From assembly GCA_023430775.1 (NCBI GenBank), contig JAEYYY010000649.1:1-28534 (forward strand): a stretch of DNA of 28,534 bases, written 5' to 3'. Numbering within the stretch: position 1 is the stretch's first letter; each line of letters starts with the position of its first letter. The position numbers were made by a program, and so were the translations under genes. The notes under the pieces are model-generated. The model worked only from the letters and a program-made list of their open reading frames with translations, was not told the DNA's origin and searched no databases. Origin of the DNA: Pseudomonadota bacterium. GTDB taxonomy: Bacteria > Myxococcota_A > Polyangia > Haliangiales > Haliangiaceae. Positions 8,492-16,775 of the stretch are shown here, piece by piece.

Positions 8492-9345
8492 TGCAGCGCC
8501 GTCATCGCGTCCGTCATCTGTTGTTCCGCAGCGGCGTCGCAGCCGTCTCGCAGGCGATGATGTTCACCGGCCTGTACCCGCTGGTGCCGCACGCGTTCCG
8601 CGCCGTGCAAGGCCGCCGCAAGGAGCGAGATCTGGGTGCACGCCCGGTACACCCCAAGGGTGTTGGCTCGCTGGCACGCGTCGCCCTCGCGGAGTGGGGA
8701 ATGTCGGCGGCGCTGTCGGCGCTCCGGCCGGCGGGCTTCCTGCGGCTGCCCGGCGCGGGCAACAAGGGGCCGCGCCCGATCATCCTGCTGCACGGCTACG
8801 CGATGAATCGCGCGAACTTCTTGCCGCTCGCGTACCGGCTCGCGCGCGCCGAGCTCGGCCCGATCTTCGGCTTCGAGTACTGGACGCTCGGCCGCGTCGC
8901 CGCGGGTGCGCGCCAGCTCGGCTGGTTCGTCGACGAGGTTCGCGAGGCCACCGGCGCCGCCGAGGTCGACATCGTCGGTCACTCGATGGGTGGCGTGGTC
9001 GGCCGCTACTACGTGACGCTCGCCGGCGGCGATCCGTACGTGCGAAATCTGATCACGCTCGGGTCGCCGCACGCTGGCACCGACGTGTCGCGGCTCGGCA
9101 TCGGCCACCCGACGCGCGAGCTCGTGCTCGGCAGCAAGCTGGTCGATCGCCTCGCCACCGCCGCGCAGCCCAAGCACACGCGGATGACGCTGATCTGGTC
9201 GCGCGCCGACGCGCTGGTGCCCGGTGCCTGGCAGACGGCGATCCCGAGCTCCGAGGTCATCATGTACGACGACCTCGGGCACGTCGCGTTGCTCGGCTCG
9301 CGGCGCGTCGCGGCCGACGTCATCCAGCGGCTCGCGCTGCGATGA
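8491..9345 (+). CDS. Alpha/beta hydrolase, lipase-like
   Basis: 284 residues starting at the ATG that overlaps the previous stop (TGATG). 'IILLHGYAMN' (97-106) carries the oxyanion-hole His-Gly. 'GHSMGG' (163-168) is the nucleophile elbow with Ser165. Asp240 in 'SRADALVPG' and His264 in 'DDLGHVALL' complete a likely catalytic triad. 'GSPHAGT' is typical of lipases and PGAP1-like hydrolases. The first ~90 residues hold a mildly hydrophobic stretch (about 15-32), possibly a membrane anchor. It probably hydrolyses an ester such as a lipid or acyl chain; the substrate cannot be told. Its TGA overlaps the ATG of the following membrane protein. Confidence 0.85.
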   Translation: MQRRHRVRHLLFRSGVAAVSQAMMFTGLYPLVPHAFRAVQGRRKERDLGARPVHPKGVGSLARVALAEWGMSAALSALRPAGFLRLPGAGNKGPRPIILLHGYAMNRANFLPLAYRLARAELGPIFGFEYWTLGRVAAGARQLGWFVDEVREATGAAEVDIVGHSMGGVVGRYYVTLAGGDPYVRNLITLGSPHAGTDVSRLGIGHPTRELVLGSKLVDRLATAAQPKHTRMTLIWSRADALVPGAWQTAIPSSEVIMYDDLGHVALLGSRRVAADVIQRLALR

Positions 9346-10472
9346 CGAAGAGGGCCAACCCGTGGACGCTCGAGTCGCTGCGTTACGGTGGCTCAAAGTG
9401 GTGGCTCGATGCGCTACTTCCGAGGTCGCCGGTCGGCTTGATCGCGTGTGCGATCGCGATCCCGATCGCGTGGTTCTGCGTCGGCTATGGAGTCACCGAC
9501 GATCGCGAGGCCTATCTCGATACACCCGATGTCACCGGTCAGCTGTGGTTCTTTCCGCTGCACTGCCTCGCGCTGCGCGTCGTCGGCACGCTGTGGGCCA
9601 ACCACCTCGACCCCGCGCTCGAGGGGCTCGCCCTCGACGAGCGGGCACAGCGCGGCGTTCGCCGGGGCGCCCTCGGCACGTACGCGAGCGCCGGTGCGCT
9701 CGTCGCCTGCGCGTTCTTCATCGTCCGCGATAGCTGGTTCGGCCTGACACCGGGCGAGTCGGGCTTGATCCCGTTCGACGATCCCGAGATGTGGGACATG
9801 GAAGCGCTCGGCCGCGGCGTGCATCTGATGATGCTCGGGCTGTGGTGCGTCGAGTGGCTGATGTTCGGCTACCTGCTGTGGGTCCAGATCTGGATCCTCG
9901 TCGCGTGGACGCGCGCGCTGCGCAAGGCGACGCTGAACGACCGGCTCGACGACGTCCTGGTGGCCGGAGGCTATCGCAGAGCGTTCTCGCTGTTCGGCCG
10001 CACCACGACCGTCAGCTTGATCTTCGCGCTCGGTAACCTCGGCTTCATCGCGTTCACCGGCGAGCTGATCCCGCGCGAGGTCGTCGAGATCGAGACCGTG
10101 TCGGACTTCCTGTCGGAGATGAGCGACCTGCTGTCGACGTCGCTGCTATTCGTGCTGACCCTGGTCGCCGCGTTCGCGTTCGTCGGCGTGTTGCGCAGCA
10201 CGCTCAAGCGCGCGATCGCCAGCCGGTTCACCGCGGCCGGCAGCGCGACGCTCGCCGCACTGGCGGAGCCGCTCGAGAGCTCGGGCGATCTGGCGACCGA
10301 CGTCGAGCGACTGCGCACCCGCACGGGCGCTCAGGCCGAGATCCTGCGGCTCGTGATCTACCAGCGCGAGGTCGAGCAGGCGGGAGGGCGCGCGATGGTC
10401 TCGATGGTCGCGAAGGCGCTGATCCCGCTCGTCACCACCGGGCTCAAGCTGCGCAAGGTGCTCGGCGTGTGA
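9342..10472 (+). CDS. Hypothetical polytopic membrane protein, coupled to the hydrolase gene
   Basis: 376 residues, start ATG inside an ATGA overlap with the upstream stop, indicating translational coupling. Hydrophobic segments occur at about residues 30-50, 66-84, 112-128, 158-188 (possibly two passes), 222-241 and 267-285. The C-terminal ~90 residues are soluble and helical, ending in 'ALIPLVTTGLKLRKVLGV'. An acidic loop lies at ~138-153. I do not recognise the family. The tight coupling to a lipase-like hydrolase suggests a common membrane-related role, which is inference only. Confidence 0.7.
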   Translation: MTKRANPWTLESLRYGGSKWWLDALLPRSPVGLIACAIAIPIAWFCVGYGVTDDREAYLDTPDVTGQLWFFPLHCLALRVVGTLWANHLDPALEGLALDERAQRGVRRGALGTYASAGALVACAFFIVRDSWFGLTPGESGLIPFDDPEMWDMEALGRGVHLMMLGLWCVEWLMFGYLLWVQIWILVAWTRALRKATLNDRLDDVLVAGGYRRAFSLFGRTTTVSLIFALGNLGFIAFTGELIPREVVEIETVSDFLSEMSDLLSTSLLFVLTLVAAFAFVGVLRSTLKRAIASRFTAAGSATLAALAEPLESSGDLATDVERLRTRTGAQAEILRLVIYQREVEQAGGRAMVSMVAKALIPLVTTGLKLRKVLGV

Positions 10473-10521
10473 TCGCCGAGGAGGGCAAGGACGAGTCACG
10501 AGCTACGCGACCAGCGATCCG

Positions 10522-10554
10522 CGCTGTCATGTCGATGACACCGCGATGACAGCG
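10522..10554. promoter_or_regulatory. Inverted repeat CGCTGTCAT/ATGACAGCG, candidate operator
   Basis: The perfect 9-base arms at 10522-10530 and 10546-10554 flank a 15-base centre that contains a further ATGACA (10536-10541). This gives three TGTCAT/ATGACA boxes in 33 bases. It lies about 100 bases before the next gene's start and 50 bases after the previous stop. Confidence 0.5.
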
Positions 10555-10655
10555 GAAGTCTCGAAGCGCTATGACGTTGGTGTCGGTTTCGCGAGGGTTC
10601 GCGTGCCGCAATTCACCAGCTTCCACGCGGCATGCGGGTTGCTGCATGTCGCGGC

Positions 10656-11270
10656 ATGAACAAGTGCGTCCTGGTCGTGGTGCTGGCGGTCACTTCGAAT
10701 GTCGCGGCAGCGCCGACGACCTCGATCTATCTCGGCGGCGGGCGACCCACCGATCCGCGCACGACCGGTGAGGAGACCTCCTTGCTCGCCGGCGCAGCCG
10801 TCGGCTTCCCGCTCCATCACTCGTGGATGCCGCGGATCGCGGTCGACCTGCGACGGATCGTGGGACCGACGGTGGACGTCGACATCGACGACTTGCGCGT
10901 GGCAAGGAAACCTCGGGCGCTGGCGGTGCGGGCGCTCGCAGGCCTGAGGCTTCGCGGTGAGAGGGCGCGGCTGACCTGGTTCGGGCAGCTCGCTGCCGGC
11001 GTGCAATGGGAACGGGCGACATCGAATCGGTTCTTTCGTCCCAACGCGTCCAGCCCGTACGAGCCGCGCGGCGAGAAGACGTTCTCGAGTGTCGGTCTCG
11101 TCATCGAGCCCGCCATCGGCGCAGCGCTGCATTTCGGAAGGCTCGAGATCGGAGCGCAGCTCGCGCTGGCCTATTCGACGGAGGAGACCGTCATGCCGAC
11201 ATCCGTCAACGAGGACCCGACCTCGCCGACGAATGTCCTGGCGACGGCATTCGCCGAGCATCGCTGGTGA
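10656..11270 (+). CDS. Secreted, probable outer-membrane beta-barrel protein
   Basis: 204 residues. A signal peptide (residues 1-19, ending NVAAA) is followed by alternating strands such as 'TSIYLGGG', 'LAGAAVGFPL', 'ALAVRALAGLRLRG', 'RLTWFGQLAAGVQWE', 'VGLVIEPAIGAALHFGRLEIGAQLALAYS'. Spacing fits a small outer-membrane barrel of about eight strands. No family was recognised. I chose ATG 10656 rather than 10632 because it places the hydrophobic core directly after a single Lys. It sits alone, 183 bases downstream of the previous gene, behind a palindromic region, and converges on miaB with only 6 bases between stops. Confidence 0.65.
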   Translation: MNKCVLVVVLAVTSNVAAAPTTSIYLGGGRPTDPRTTGEETSLLAGAAVGFPLHHSWMPRIAVDLRRIVGPTVDVDIDDLRVARKPRALAVRALAGLRLRGERARLTWFGQLAAGVQWERATSNRFFRPNASSPYEPRGEKTFSSVGLVIEPAIGAALHFGRLEIGAQLALAYSTEETVMPTSVNEDPTSPTNVLATAFAEHRW

Positions 11271-11276
11271 CGATCG

Positions 11277-12647
<1,371 letters not shown>

Positions 12648-12661
12648 GGCGCGGGATGACT

Positions 12662-12667
12662 TAGCAT
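12662..12667 (+). promoter_or_regulatory. Putative bidirectional -10 element (TAGCAT / TATGCT in TTAGCATATCC)
   Basis: On the plus strand TAGCAT ends 6 bases before the GTG at 12674. On the minus strand the same six bases start a reading of ATGCTA, with TATGCT covering 12668-12663, ending about 15 bases before the miaB ATG. One short AT-rich patch may serve both divergent genes. Confidence 0.4.
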
Positions 12668-12673
12668 ATCCAG

Positions 12674-12862
12674 GTGGACCGCGACCCCCGGAAACGTGAC
12701 GTGCATGCCCTCGACGAGGATGGCCAGGTGCTCTGCAATCCGCGGGATCCCGAGGCCGCGCACCGCGCCGACGTCGGCGATATCGCGACGGGAACGGGCG
12801 ATCAGGTGCCCTGCGCGAAGTGCCGGCGGCTACGGAAGGATCGCCCGGCGACGCCGGGTTGA
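12674..12862 (+). CDS. Small hypothetical protein with a C-x2-C motif
   Basis: 62 residues from a GTG start. It is polar and charged, with Cys21 in 'GQVLCNPRDPEAAHRA' and Cys47/Cys50 in 'VPCAKCRRL', a possible metal-binding arrangement. It has no signal peptide or membrane segment. Sequence with a consistent composition and codon-position GC, a good upstream hexamer and a downstream partner support it as real. I do not recognise a named family. It is followed 6 bases later by another small cysteine-motif protein. Confidence 0.6.
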   Translation: MDRDPRKRDVHALDEDGQVLCNPRDPEAAHRADVGDIATGTGDQVPCAKCRRLRKDRPATPG

Positions 12863-12868
12863 GAGGCC

Positions 12869-13081
12869 GTGGACGAGGGCTTCTGGACGCCGCGCAACGT
12901 CGTCATCCTGACGATCGCGGTGACGTTCAGCCTGATGGCGATCTTCTCCTTCTTCGCCCTCAAGTACGTGCCCCTCCAGTTTCACTGCCGGCGCTGCGAC
13001 CGCGGGTTTCGGCGCGCACCGTACCGCCGGATGGCGAAGCGCTGTCCGCACTGCAAGGCTGCCGACTGGAGCGCGCCGTGA
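12869..13081 (+). CDS. Small membrane-anchored zinc-ribbon protein
   Basis: 70 residues from a GTG start preceded by GAGAGG. One hydrophobic segment (residues ~10-31) precedes a compact zinc ribbon with C40-x2-C43 and C59-x2-C62 ('CRRC', 'CPHC') separated by 15 residues, many of them Arg/Lys. The likely topology is a membrane anchor with a small metal-binding head. Function is unknown. Its TGA overlaps an in-frame GTG (GTGA) that could start the next gene, so translational coupling is possible. Confidence 0.65.
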   Translation: MDEGFWTPRNVVILTIAVTFSLMAIFSFFALKYVPLQFHCRRCDRGFRRAPYRRMAKRCPHCKAADWSAP

Positions 13082-13096
13082 CTCTCGACGGCTCGC

Positions 13097-13108
13097 GTGT
13101 CATGACAC
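13097..13108. promoter_or_regulatory. Perfect 12-base palindrome GTGTCATGACAC over a start codon
   Basis: The palindrome contains the ATG at 13102 in its centre. Its TGTCATGACA core consists of the same half-sites as the inverted repeat at 10522-10554. It may be a regulator site or chance. Confidence 0.25.
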
Positions 13109-13785
13109 CGGCGATGCGCGTCGCGCTCCTTGTCCTGGCGCTCGCCGCGCCTCGCCCCGCCGACGCGTGCAGCATCACGAAGGATCCGTACGCCGCCGTG
13201 TTCACTCCCATGTCGGGCAAGTCCGGTCATCGACCGTTGATCTCGCTGTGGCAGGTCACCGAGCCCGTGCAGGTGACCGAGGTTGCCGCGAGCTGCGCGA
13301 AGGACACGATCTGCAAGGGCACGCCGATCGCCGTCGAGCACGTCGGGCGGTACATGCGTCCGAAGGTGGCGCTGCGCGACGGAGCGCGGTTCCAGATCAC
13401 GCACGACGGCAAGCTGCTCGCCGACACCACGGTGCGGGTCGGCAAGACCGCGTTGCCCGCGGGGAACGGCATCGCGCTGGTGTCGGCCAAGCACGAGCCC
13501 GCGGGGCTGTGCTCGCTTCCCGGCGTGGTGGTCCGTCTGAAGGTCAAGCCGACGAAGGCCGCGCTCGACGATGCGTACCTCCTGGTCTACCGGACCAGGC
13601 CGCTCGCCGCGAAGCCGCTCGAGGGCCTCGCCGGCCTGTTCGTCCTCGGCCAGGGCAATGGCGAGATCGTGATGGGCAACTTCATGGGCGGGCTCCAGAT
13701 TTTCGACTTCGTGCCGAAGCAGGTGTTCGTGCGGCTCGCCGACGGTGAGGGCAACCTCGGCCCGGTGATCACGCTGCAGCCCTGA
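13102..13785 (+). CDS. Secreted protein, first of a tandem paralogue pair
   Basis: 227 residues. Possible starts are GTG 13078 (overlapping the previous stop), ATG 13102 and ATG 13114; comparison with the next gene favours 13114, but all three give the same signal peptide core ('MRVALLVLALAA') ending ADA just before Cys. The mature part begins 'CSITKDPYAAVF' and is beta-rich, with two cysteines in 'ASCAKDTIC' and one in 'GLCSLPG'; with the first Cys these could form two disulfides. Shared blocks with its neighbour include 'QITHDGKLLADTT', 'LKVKPTKAALDDAYLLVY' and 'GNLGPVI'. No known family is recognised. It is probably periplasmic or exported. Confidence 0.7.
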   Translation: MTPAMRVALLVLALAAPRPADACSITKDPYAAVFTPMSGKSGHRPLISLWQVTEPVQVTEVAASCAKDTICKGTPIAVEHVGRYMRPKVALRDGARFQITHDGKLLADTTVRVGKTALPAGNGIALVSAKHEPAGLCSLPGVVVRLKVKPTKAALDDAYLLVYRTRPLAAKPLEGLAGLFVLGQGNGEIVMGNFMGGLQIFDFVPKQVFVRLADGEGNLGPVITLQP

Positions 13786-13840
13786 CGGCTCGACCTCGCA
13801 GGATCGACGCGAGGTGAATCAACCCGGGGCGGTCATGCGT

Positions 13841-13846
13841 TACATC
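13841..13846 (+). promoter_or_regulatory. Putative -10 hexamer (TACATC) close to start codon
   Basis: TACATC ends exactly 6 bases before the ATG at 13853. The final C departs from TANNNT, as in the element at 3354. Confidence 0.35.
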
Positions 13847-13852
13847 TCTTCC

Positions 13853-14530
13853 ATGCGCATCGTCTTGCTCGCCGCTGCTCTCGCGCTCGCCATTCCCTCC
13901 GAGGCCGATGCCTGCAGCATCTCGATGGCGCCGAGCGCGCACGTGTTCAAGCCCGCCTCCGGCAAGCCGGGCGGGCACCGGCCGTGGATCGCGCTGTGGC
14001 AGACCAAGAAGCCGATCCAGGTCACCCAGGTCAAGGCGAGCTGCATCAAGGACACGATCTGTCAGGGCACGCCAGTCGCGATCGAGACGGTCGGTCGCTT
14101 CGCGCGCCCCAAGGCAGCGCTGCCCGACGGTGCGCGCATCCAGATCACGCACGACGGCAAGCTGCTCGCCGACACCACGATCACCACCGGCACCTCCGCG
14201 CTGCCGGCGTGGGACGGCATCGAGTGGGTCTCCGCCCAGCACGAGAAGGAAGGCCTGTGCTCGCCGGCGGGTCCGGTCGTTCGCCTCCAGGTCAAGCCGA
14301 CCAAGGCATCGCTCGAGGACGCGTACCTGCTCGTCTACACGAAGAAGCCCGATGCCGCGAAGCCGCTTGCCGGTCTGGCGACGATGTTCGCGCTCGGCAG
14401 CGGCAACGGCTCGATCGAGATCGGAAATGGCTTCGGCGTCGGCGAGCTGTTCAAGACCGTGCCCACGCAGATCTTCGTGCGGCTCACCGACGGCGACGGC
14501 AACCTCGGTCCGGTGATCAAGCTACCGTGA
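13853..14530 (+). CDS. Secreted protein, second of a tandem paralogue pair
   Basis: 225 residues from ATG 13853; ATG 13835 and GTG 13814 are in-frame alternatives. I prefer 13853 because it aligns with the signal peptide of the upstream paralogue ('MRIVLLAAALALAIPSEADA') and because a TACATC hexamer sits 6 bases before it. The mature protein starts 'CSISMAPSAHVF' and keeps all four cysteines, 'ASCIKDTIC' and 'GLCSPAG' included, plus 'QITHDGKLLADTT' and 'GNLGPVI'. Most positions match the upstream gene, so the pair arose by tandem duplication. Function unknown. The last 14 bases overlap the end of the convergent gene on the other strand. Confidence 0.75.
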   Translation: MRIVLLAAALALAIPSEADACSISMAPSAHVFKPASGKPGGHRPWIALWQTKKPIQVTQVKASCIKDTICQGTPVAIETVGRFARPKAALPDGARIQITHDGKLLADTTITTGTSALPAWDGIEWVSAQHEKEGLCSPAGPVVRLQVKPTKASLEDAYLLVYTKKPDAAKPLAGLATMFALGSGNGSIEIGNGFGVGELFKTVPTQIFVRLTDGDGNLGPVIKLP

Positions 14531-15197
14531 CGAGCCGCGCGCGATCGCGATAGTCATCCGCATAATCTCGCTGGCCCTTGCGCTCCCACGCGGCTGCGAG
14601 CTCGCGACAGCGCTCCGCCTCGAGCCGCAGCGGCAGCTCGCCACCGGCGCGCATCGCCTCGAGCACGCCGATCGCATCGTCGAGGCGGCCCACCGCGATC
14701 AGCGCGCGTGCGCGCGTGTGCAGGATGCCCGGCACGTCGGGCCGCAACCCCACCGCGCGTTCCGCATCGGCGAGCGCGACGTGCGGATCGCGCCCGGCAT
14801 CGAGCGCGGCACACGCCCGGTTATTGAGCCACACCGCGTGCTCGGCGTTATCGAGCGCGCTCGGATCGATCGCGGCCAGCAAGCGCTCTGCTTGCTCGTA
14901 CCGGCCAGCCGCCAGGTGCGCCGCGGCGATCGACAGCTCCGCCGCACGCGCTCGAGCCCTCGTGAACGCCAGCAGGCGGATCAACCGATACCTCCGCAAG
15001 GCCACCTTGTAGCGCGCGGTCTCGAATGCTCGATGCGCGGCGCGCGGCAACCACAGGACGAGCCACAGCGTCGCGACCACCGCGAGCGTCGAGCCCGTCA
15101 CCACGCCGCCCTTGCCGAACATCACGCCGAGCAGGATCGTCGCGGCCGCACATCCCGCGAGCCAGCTGATCAAGCTTCCGACATGACGCACCGCCAC
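14517..15197 (-). CDS. Membrane-anchored TPR protein
   Basis: 226 residues from a GTG start. Two hydrophobic segments (~9-28 and ~33-51) anchor it, followed by a basic linker (~52-75) and four or so TPR-like helical pairs ('LSIAAAHLAAGRYEQAERLLAAI', 'VWLNNRACAALDAGRDPHVALADAERAV', 'ILHTRARALIAVGRLDDAIGVLEAM' in segments). TPRs usually mediate protein-protein contacts; the partner is unknown. The start is supported by TATGCT ending 6 bases before it. It converges on the tandem paralogues with a 14-base overlap of coding ends. Confidence 0.75.
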   Translation of the reverse strand: MAVRHVGSLISWLAGCAAATILLGVMFGKGGVVTGSTLAVVATLWLVLWLPRAAHRAFETARYKVALRRYRLIRLLAFTRARARAAELSIAAAHLAAGRYEQAERLLAAIDPSALDNAEHAVWLNNRACAALDAGRDPHVALADAERAVGLRPDVPGILHTRARALIAVGRLDDAIGVLEAMRAGGELPLRLEAERCRELAAAWERKGQRDYADDYRDRARLVTVA

Positions 15198-15203
15198 CGG
15201 GCG

Positions 15204-15209
15204 AGCATA
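15204..15209 (-). promoter_or_regulatory. Putative -10 hexamer (TATGCT)
   Basis: On the minus strand TATGCT ends 6 bases before the GTG at 15197; the spacer CGCCCG contains no Shine-Dalgarno. Confidence 0.5.
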
Positions 15210-15240
15210 GCCAACCCGGGCTCGTTGCCGACCAGGAAAT

Positions 15241-15717
15241 TCAGGCGGGCGTGGTCAGCTCTCGCTTCGCGCCCGGAAATCTCTCGAACAGCGCGCGATG
15301 GGCGCGCAGCGAGAATTCGTCGGTTCGCGTCTCGTAGGCGCGCACCCAGTCGATCAGCATCGCGAGGTTTCTGTCCTGCGCCTCCTTGCTCTCGTACTTG
15401 TGCGGTTCCCATGGCCGCGCCCGACAATGCGCGATGCAGACCTCGACGCCCGGGTTCAGGAACACCAGCTCGGTACATGCCCGCGTCGCGTGCTCGAGCA
15501 GATCGGCATAGCAGCCCTCGATCACCCAGCGATCGTGCGCCGCCGTGAAGGCGTCGAGCTTCGCCACCGAGTCCGCGATCGGCGCACGCTGGGGCGGCGT
15601 CGTCGGCAACCACGCGAGGGTATCGAGGTCGAGATGCGCGAGACCGTGGTCGATCACCAGTCGCTTCGCGAACGTCGACTTGCCCGCACCGGAGTTGCCC
15701 ATGACCACGATCCGCAC
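15241..15717 (-). CDS. P-loop nucleotide kinase-like protein (adenylate kinase/FlaR-like)
   Basis: 158 residues, GTG start. The Walker A motif 'GNSGAGKST' (7-15) is at the very N-terminus, followed by 'HLDLDTLAWLP' where related kinases bind substrate, 'RWVIEGCYADLL' as the Walker-B-like strand, and 'FLNPGVEVCIAHCRARPWEPHKY' region in the lid position. This arrangement is that of small adenylate kinase-like enzymes, some annotated as 'topology modulation protein FlaR'. It probably phosphorylates a small molecule or nucleotide in the cytoplasm; the substrate is not predictable. It is divergent from the CAP-domain gene. Confidence 0.8.
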   Translation of the reverse strand: MRIVVMGNSGAGKSTFAKRLVIDHGLAHLDLDTLAWLPTTPPQRAPIADSVAKLDAFTAAHDRWVIEGCYADLLEHATRACTELVFLNPGVEVCIAHCRARPWEPHKYESKEAQDRNLAMLIDWVRAYETRTDEFSLRAHRALFERFPGAKRELTTPA

Positions 15718-15723
15718 GGGTCA

Positions 15724-15729
15724 AACGTA
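15724..15729 (-). promoter_or_regulatory. Putative -10 hexamer (TACGTT)
   Basis: On the minus strand TACGTT ends 6 bases before the GTG at 15717; the spacer is TGACCC. Confidence 0.5.
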
Positions 15730-15756
15730 GACCGACCTCGGAATCCCGGAAACCTG

Positions 15757-15762
15757 TAAGCT
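15757..15762 (+). promoter_or_regulatory. Putative -10 hexamer (TAAGCT)
   Basis: TAAGCT ends 6 bases before the ATG at 15769, and no Shine-Dalgarno is present. It is divergent from the TACGTT element 27 bases away. Confidence 0.5.
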
Positions 15763-15768
15763 TGTCTG

Positions 15769-16293
15769 ATGGGACGCTGCTGCTATCTGGCCGTCGTGCT
15801 CGCGGCCTGTGGAACCGATCCGAGCACCCCGGGCGGCGACGACGACGACCCGGGCGCGGGCGAGCCCGCCGAGCTCGCCGGCATCACCGCCGCCCACAAC
15901 GAGGTCCGCGCCGAGGTCGGGGTCGCCGGGATGACGTGGAGCTCGGCGCTCGCCGATCTCGCGACCGGCTTCATCGCCGACTGTCAGTTCGAGCACTCGT
16001 CGTCGAGCCAGCGGATGAACGTCGCCGGCTTCCAGTACATCGGCGAGAACCTGTTCGCCTCCGGCGGTGGCGGCCCACCCACCGGCCAGCAGGTCACGGA
16101 TGCGTGGGCCTCCGAGAAGGCCGACTACGACTACAACACCAACTCCTGCAACGGCGTCTGCGGCCACTACACGCAGATCGTGTGGCGCGACTCCACCGAC
16201 CTCGGCTGCGCGGTCAAGAACTGCGGTGGCCAGTTCATCGTCTCCTGCGAGTACGGCCCCGGCGGCAACTTCATCGGCGAGCGTCCGTACTGA
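15769..16293 (+). CDS. CAP/SCP (PR-1-like) domain lipoprotein
   Basis: 174 residues. The signal ends in the lipobox LAAC (Cys14). A short acidic linker (~20-33) precedes a complete CAP domain: 'ITAAHNEVRAEVGV' (first helix), 'QYIGENLFAS', 'GHYTQIVWRDSTDLGCAV' and 'CEYGPGGNFIGERPY', which carry the family's His/Glu tetrad positions and signature. Extra cysteines ('NSCNGVCGHY', 'KNCGG', 'SCEYG') suggest disulfides as in eukaryotic PR-1 proteins. CAP proteins are secreted and often bind lipids or sterols; bacterial roles are poorly known. It is likely on the cell surface or in the periplasm. Confidence 0.9.
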   Translation: MGRCCYLAVVLAACGTDPSTPGGDDDDPGAGEPAELAGITAAHNEVRAEVGVAGMTWSSALADLATGFIADCQFEHSSSSQRMNVAGFQYIGENLFASGGGGPPTGQQVTDAWASEKADYDYNTNSCNGVCGHYTQIVWRDSTDLGCAVKNCGGQFIVSCEYGPGGNFIGERPY

Positions 16294-16301
16294 TCGCCGG
16301 C

Positions 16302-16307
16302 TAAGCT
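16302..16307 (+). promoter_or_regulatory. Putative -10 hexamer (TAAGCT)
   Basis: TAAGCT ends 9 bases before the ATG at 16317. It is the third exact copy of this hexamer directly before a start codon in the window. Confidence 0.45.
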
Positions 16308-16316
16308 GCGCCCCAT

Positions 16317-16724
16317 ATGACCGTCTCGATCACCGGCTGGGCGCACCTCGGGATCCGCGTGCACGATCTCGAGCGCTCGGTGAAGTTCTACGAGGTGCTC
16401 GGCTTCAAGAAGACCGCCGGCCCGATGGGCCCCGAGCCCGTCGCCATCCTCGACCACCCGTGTGGCGTCGAGATCAACCTGGTCCTCAACGCGCCGGCGG
16501 CGTCCGCCCCGAACATCCTGATGGACGTGCCCGAGAAGCACGCCGGCATGACCCACATCGCGCTGCTCACGCCCGATCTCGACGAGGCCCAGCGCGCGCT
16601 CGCCGCCGCGGGCATTCCACTCTCCGGTGGGCCGATCGAGTTCTTCCCCGGTGCGCGGGGCATCTTCATCCGCGATCCCGATCGCAACGTGATCGAGCTC
16701 CACGAGCACAAGCCACCTAGCTAG
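16317..16724 (+). CDS. VOC-family protein (glyoxalase/bleomycin-resistance superfamily)
   Basis: 135 residues with two beta-alpha-beta-beta-beta modules. Metal-ligand positions are conserved: His10 in 'AHLGIRVHDLERSVKFY', Glu in 'GVEINLVLN', His in 'MTHIALLTPDLDEA' and Glu in 'NVIELHEH'. 'GIFIRDPDRNVIEL' is the standard closing motif. It resembles lactoylglutathione lyase-like and related metalloenzymes, but VOC proteins have varied reactions and the substrate is not predictable. The stop codon lies inside a (CTAG)4 run. It converges on another VOC gene. Confidence 0.85.
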   Translation: MTVSITGWAHLGIRVHDLERSVKFYEVLGFKKTAGPMGPEPVAILDHPCGVEINLVLNAPAASAPNILMDVPEKHAGMTHIALLTPDLDEAQRALAAAGIPLSGGPIEFFPGARGIFIRDPDRNVIELHEHKPPS

Positions 16725-16732
16725 CTAGCTAG
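16717..16732. repeat. (CTAG)4 tetranucleotide run at the stop codon
   Basis: Four perfect CTAG units include the stop TAG at 16722-16724 and place TAG in all three forward frames. The run is self-complementary, so it does the same on the other strand. It is followed by a CGCGCG-AA-CGCGCG palindrome at 16733-16747, approximately. Confidence 0.9.
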
Positions 16733-16775
16733 CGCGCGAACGCGCGGATAATTCGGTGTCGGCGTCACCGCGTGA

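Noticed and set aside
10571..10655. Start codons at 10571 and 10632 for the small outer-membrane-like protein or a leader peptide
   Set aside because: 10571 opens a different frame with no convincing product; 10632 puts extra polar residues before a clear signal peptide starting at 10656.
13814..13852. Earlier in-frame starts (GTG 13814, ATG 13835) of the second paralogue
   Set aside because: They extend the signal peptide beyond what aligns with the upstream paralogue and ignore the 6-base spacing of TACATC; still possible.
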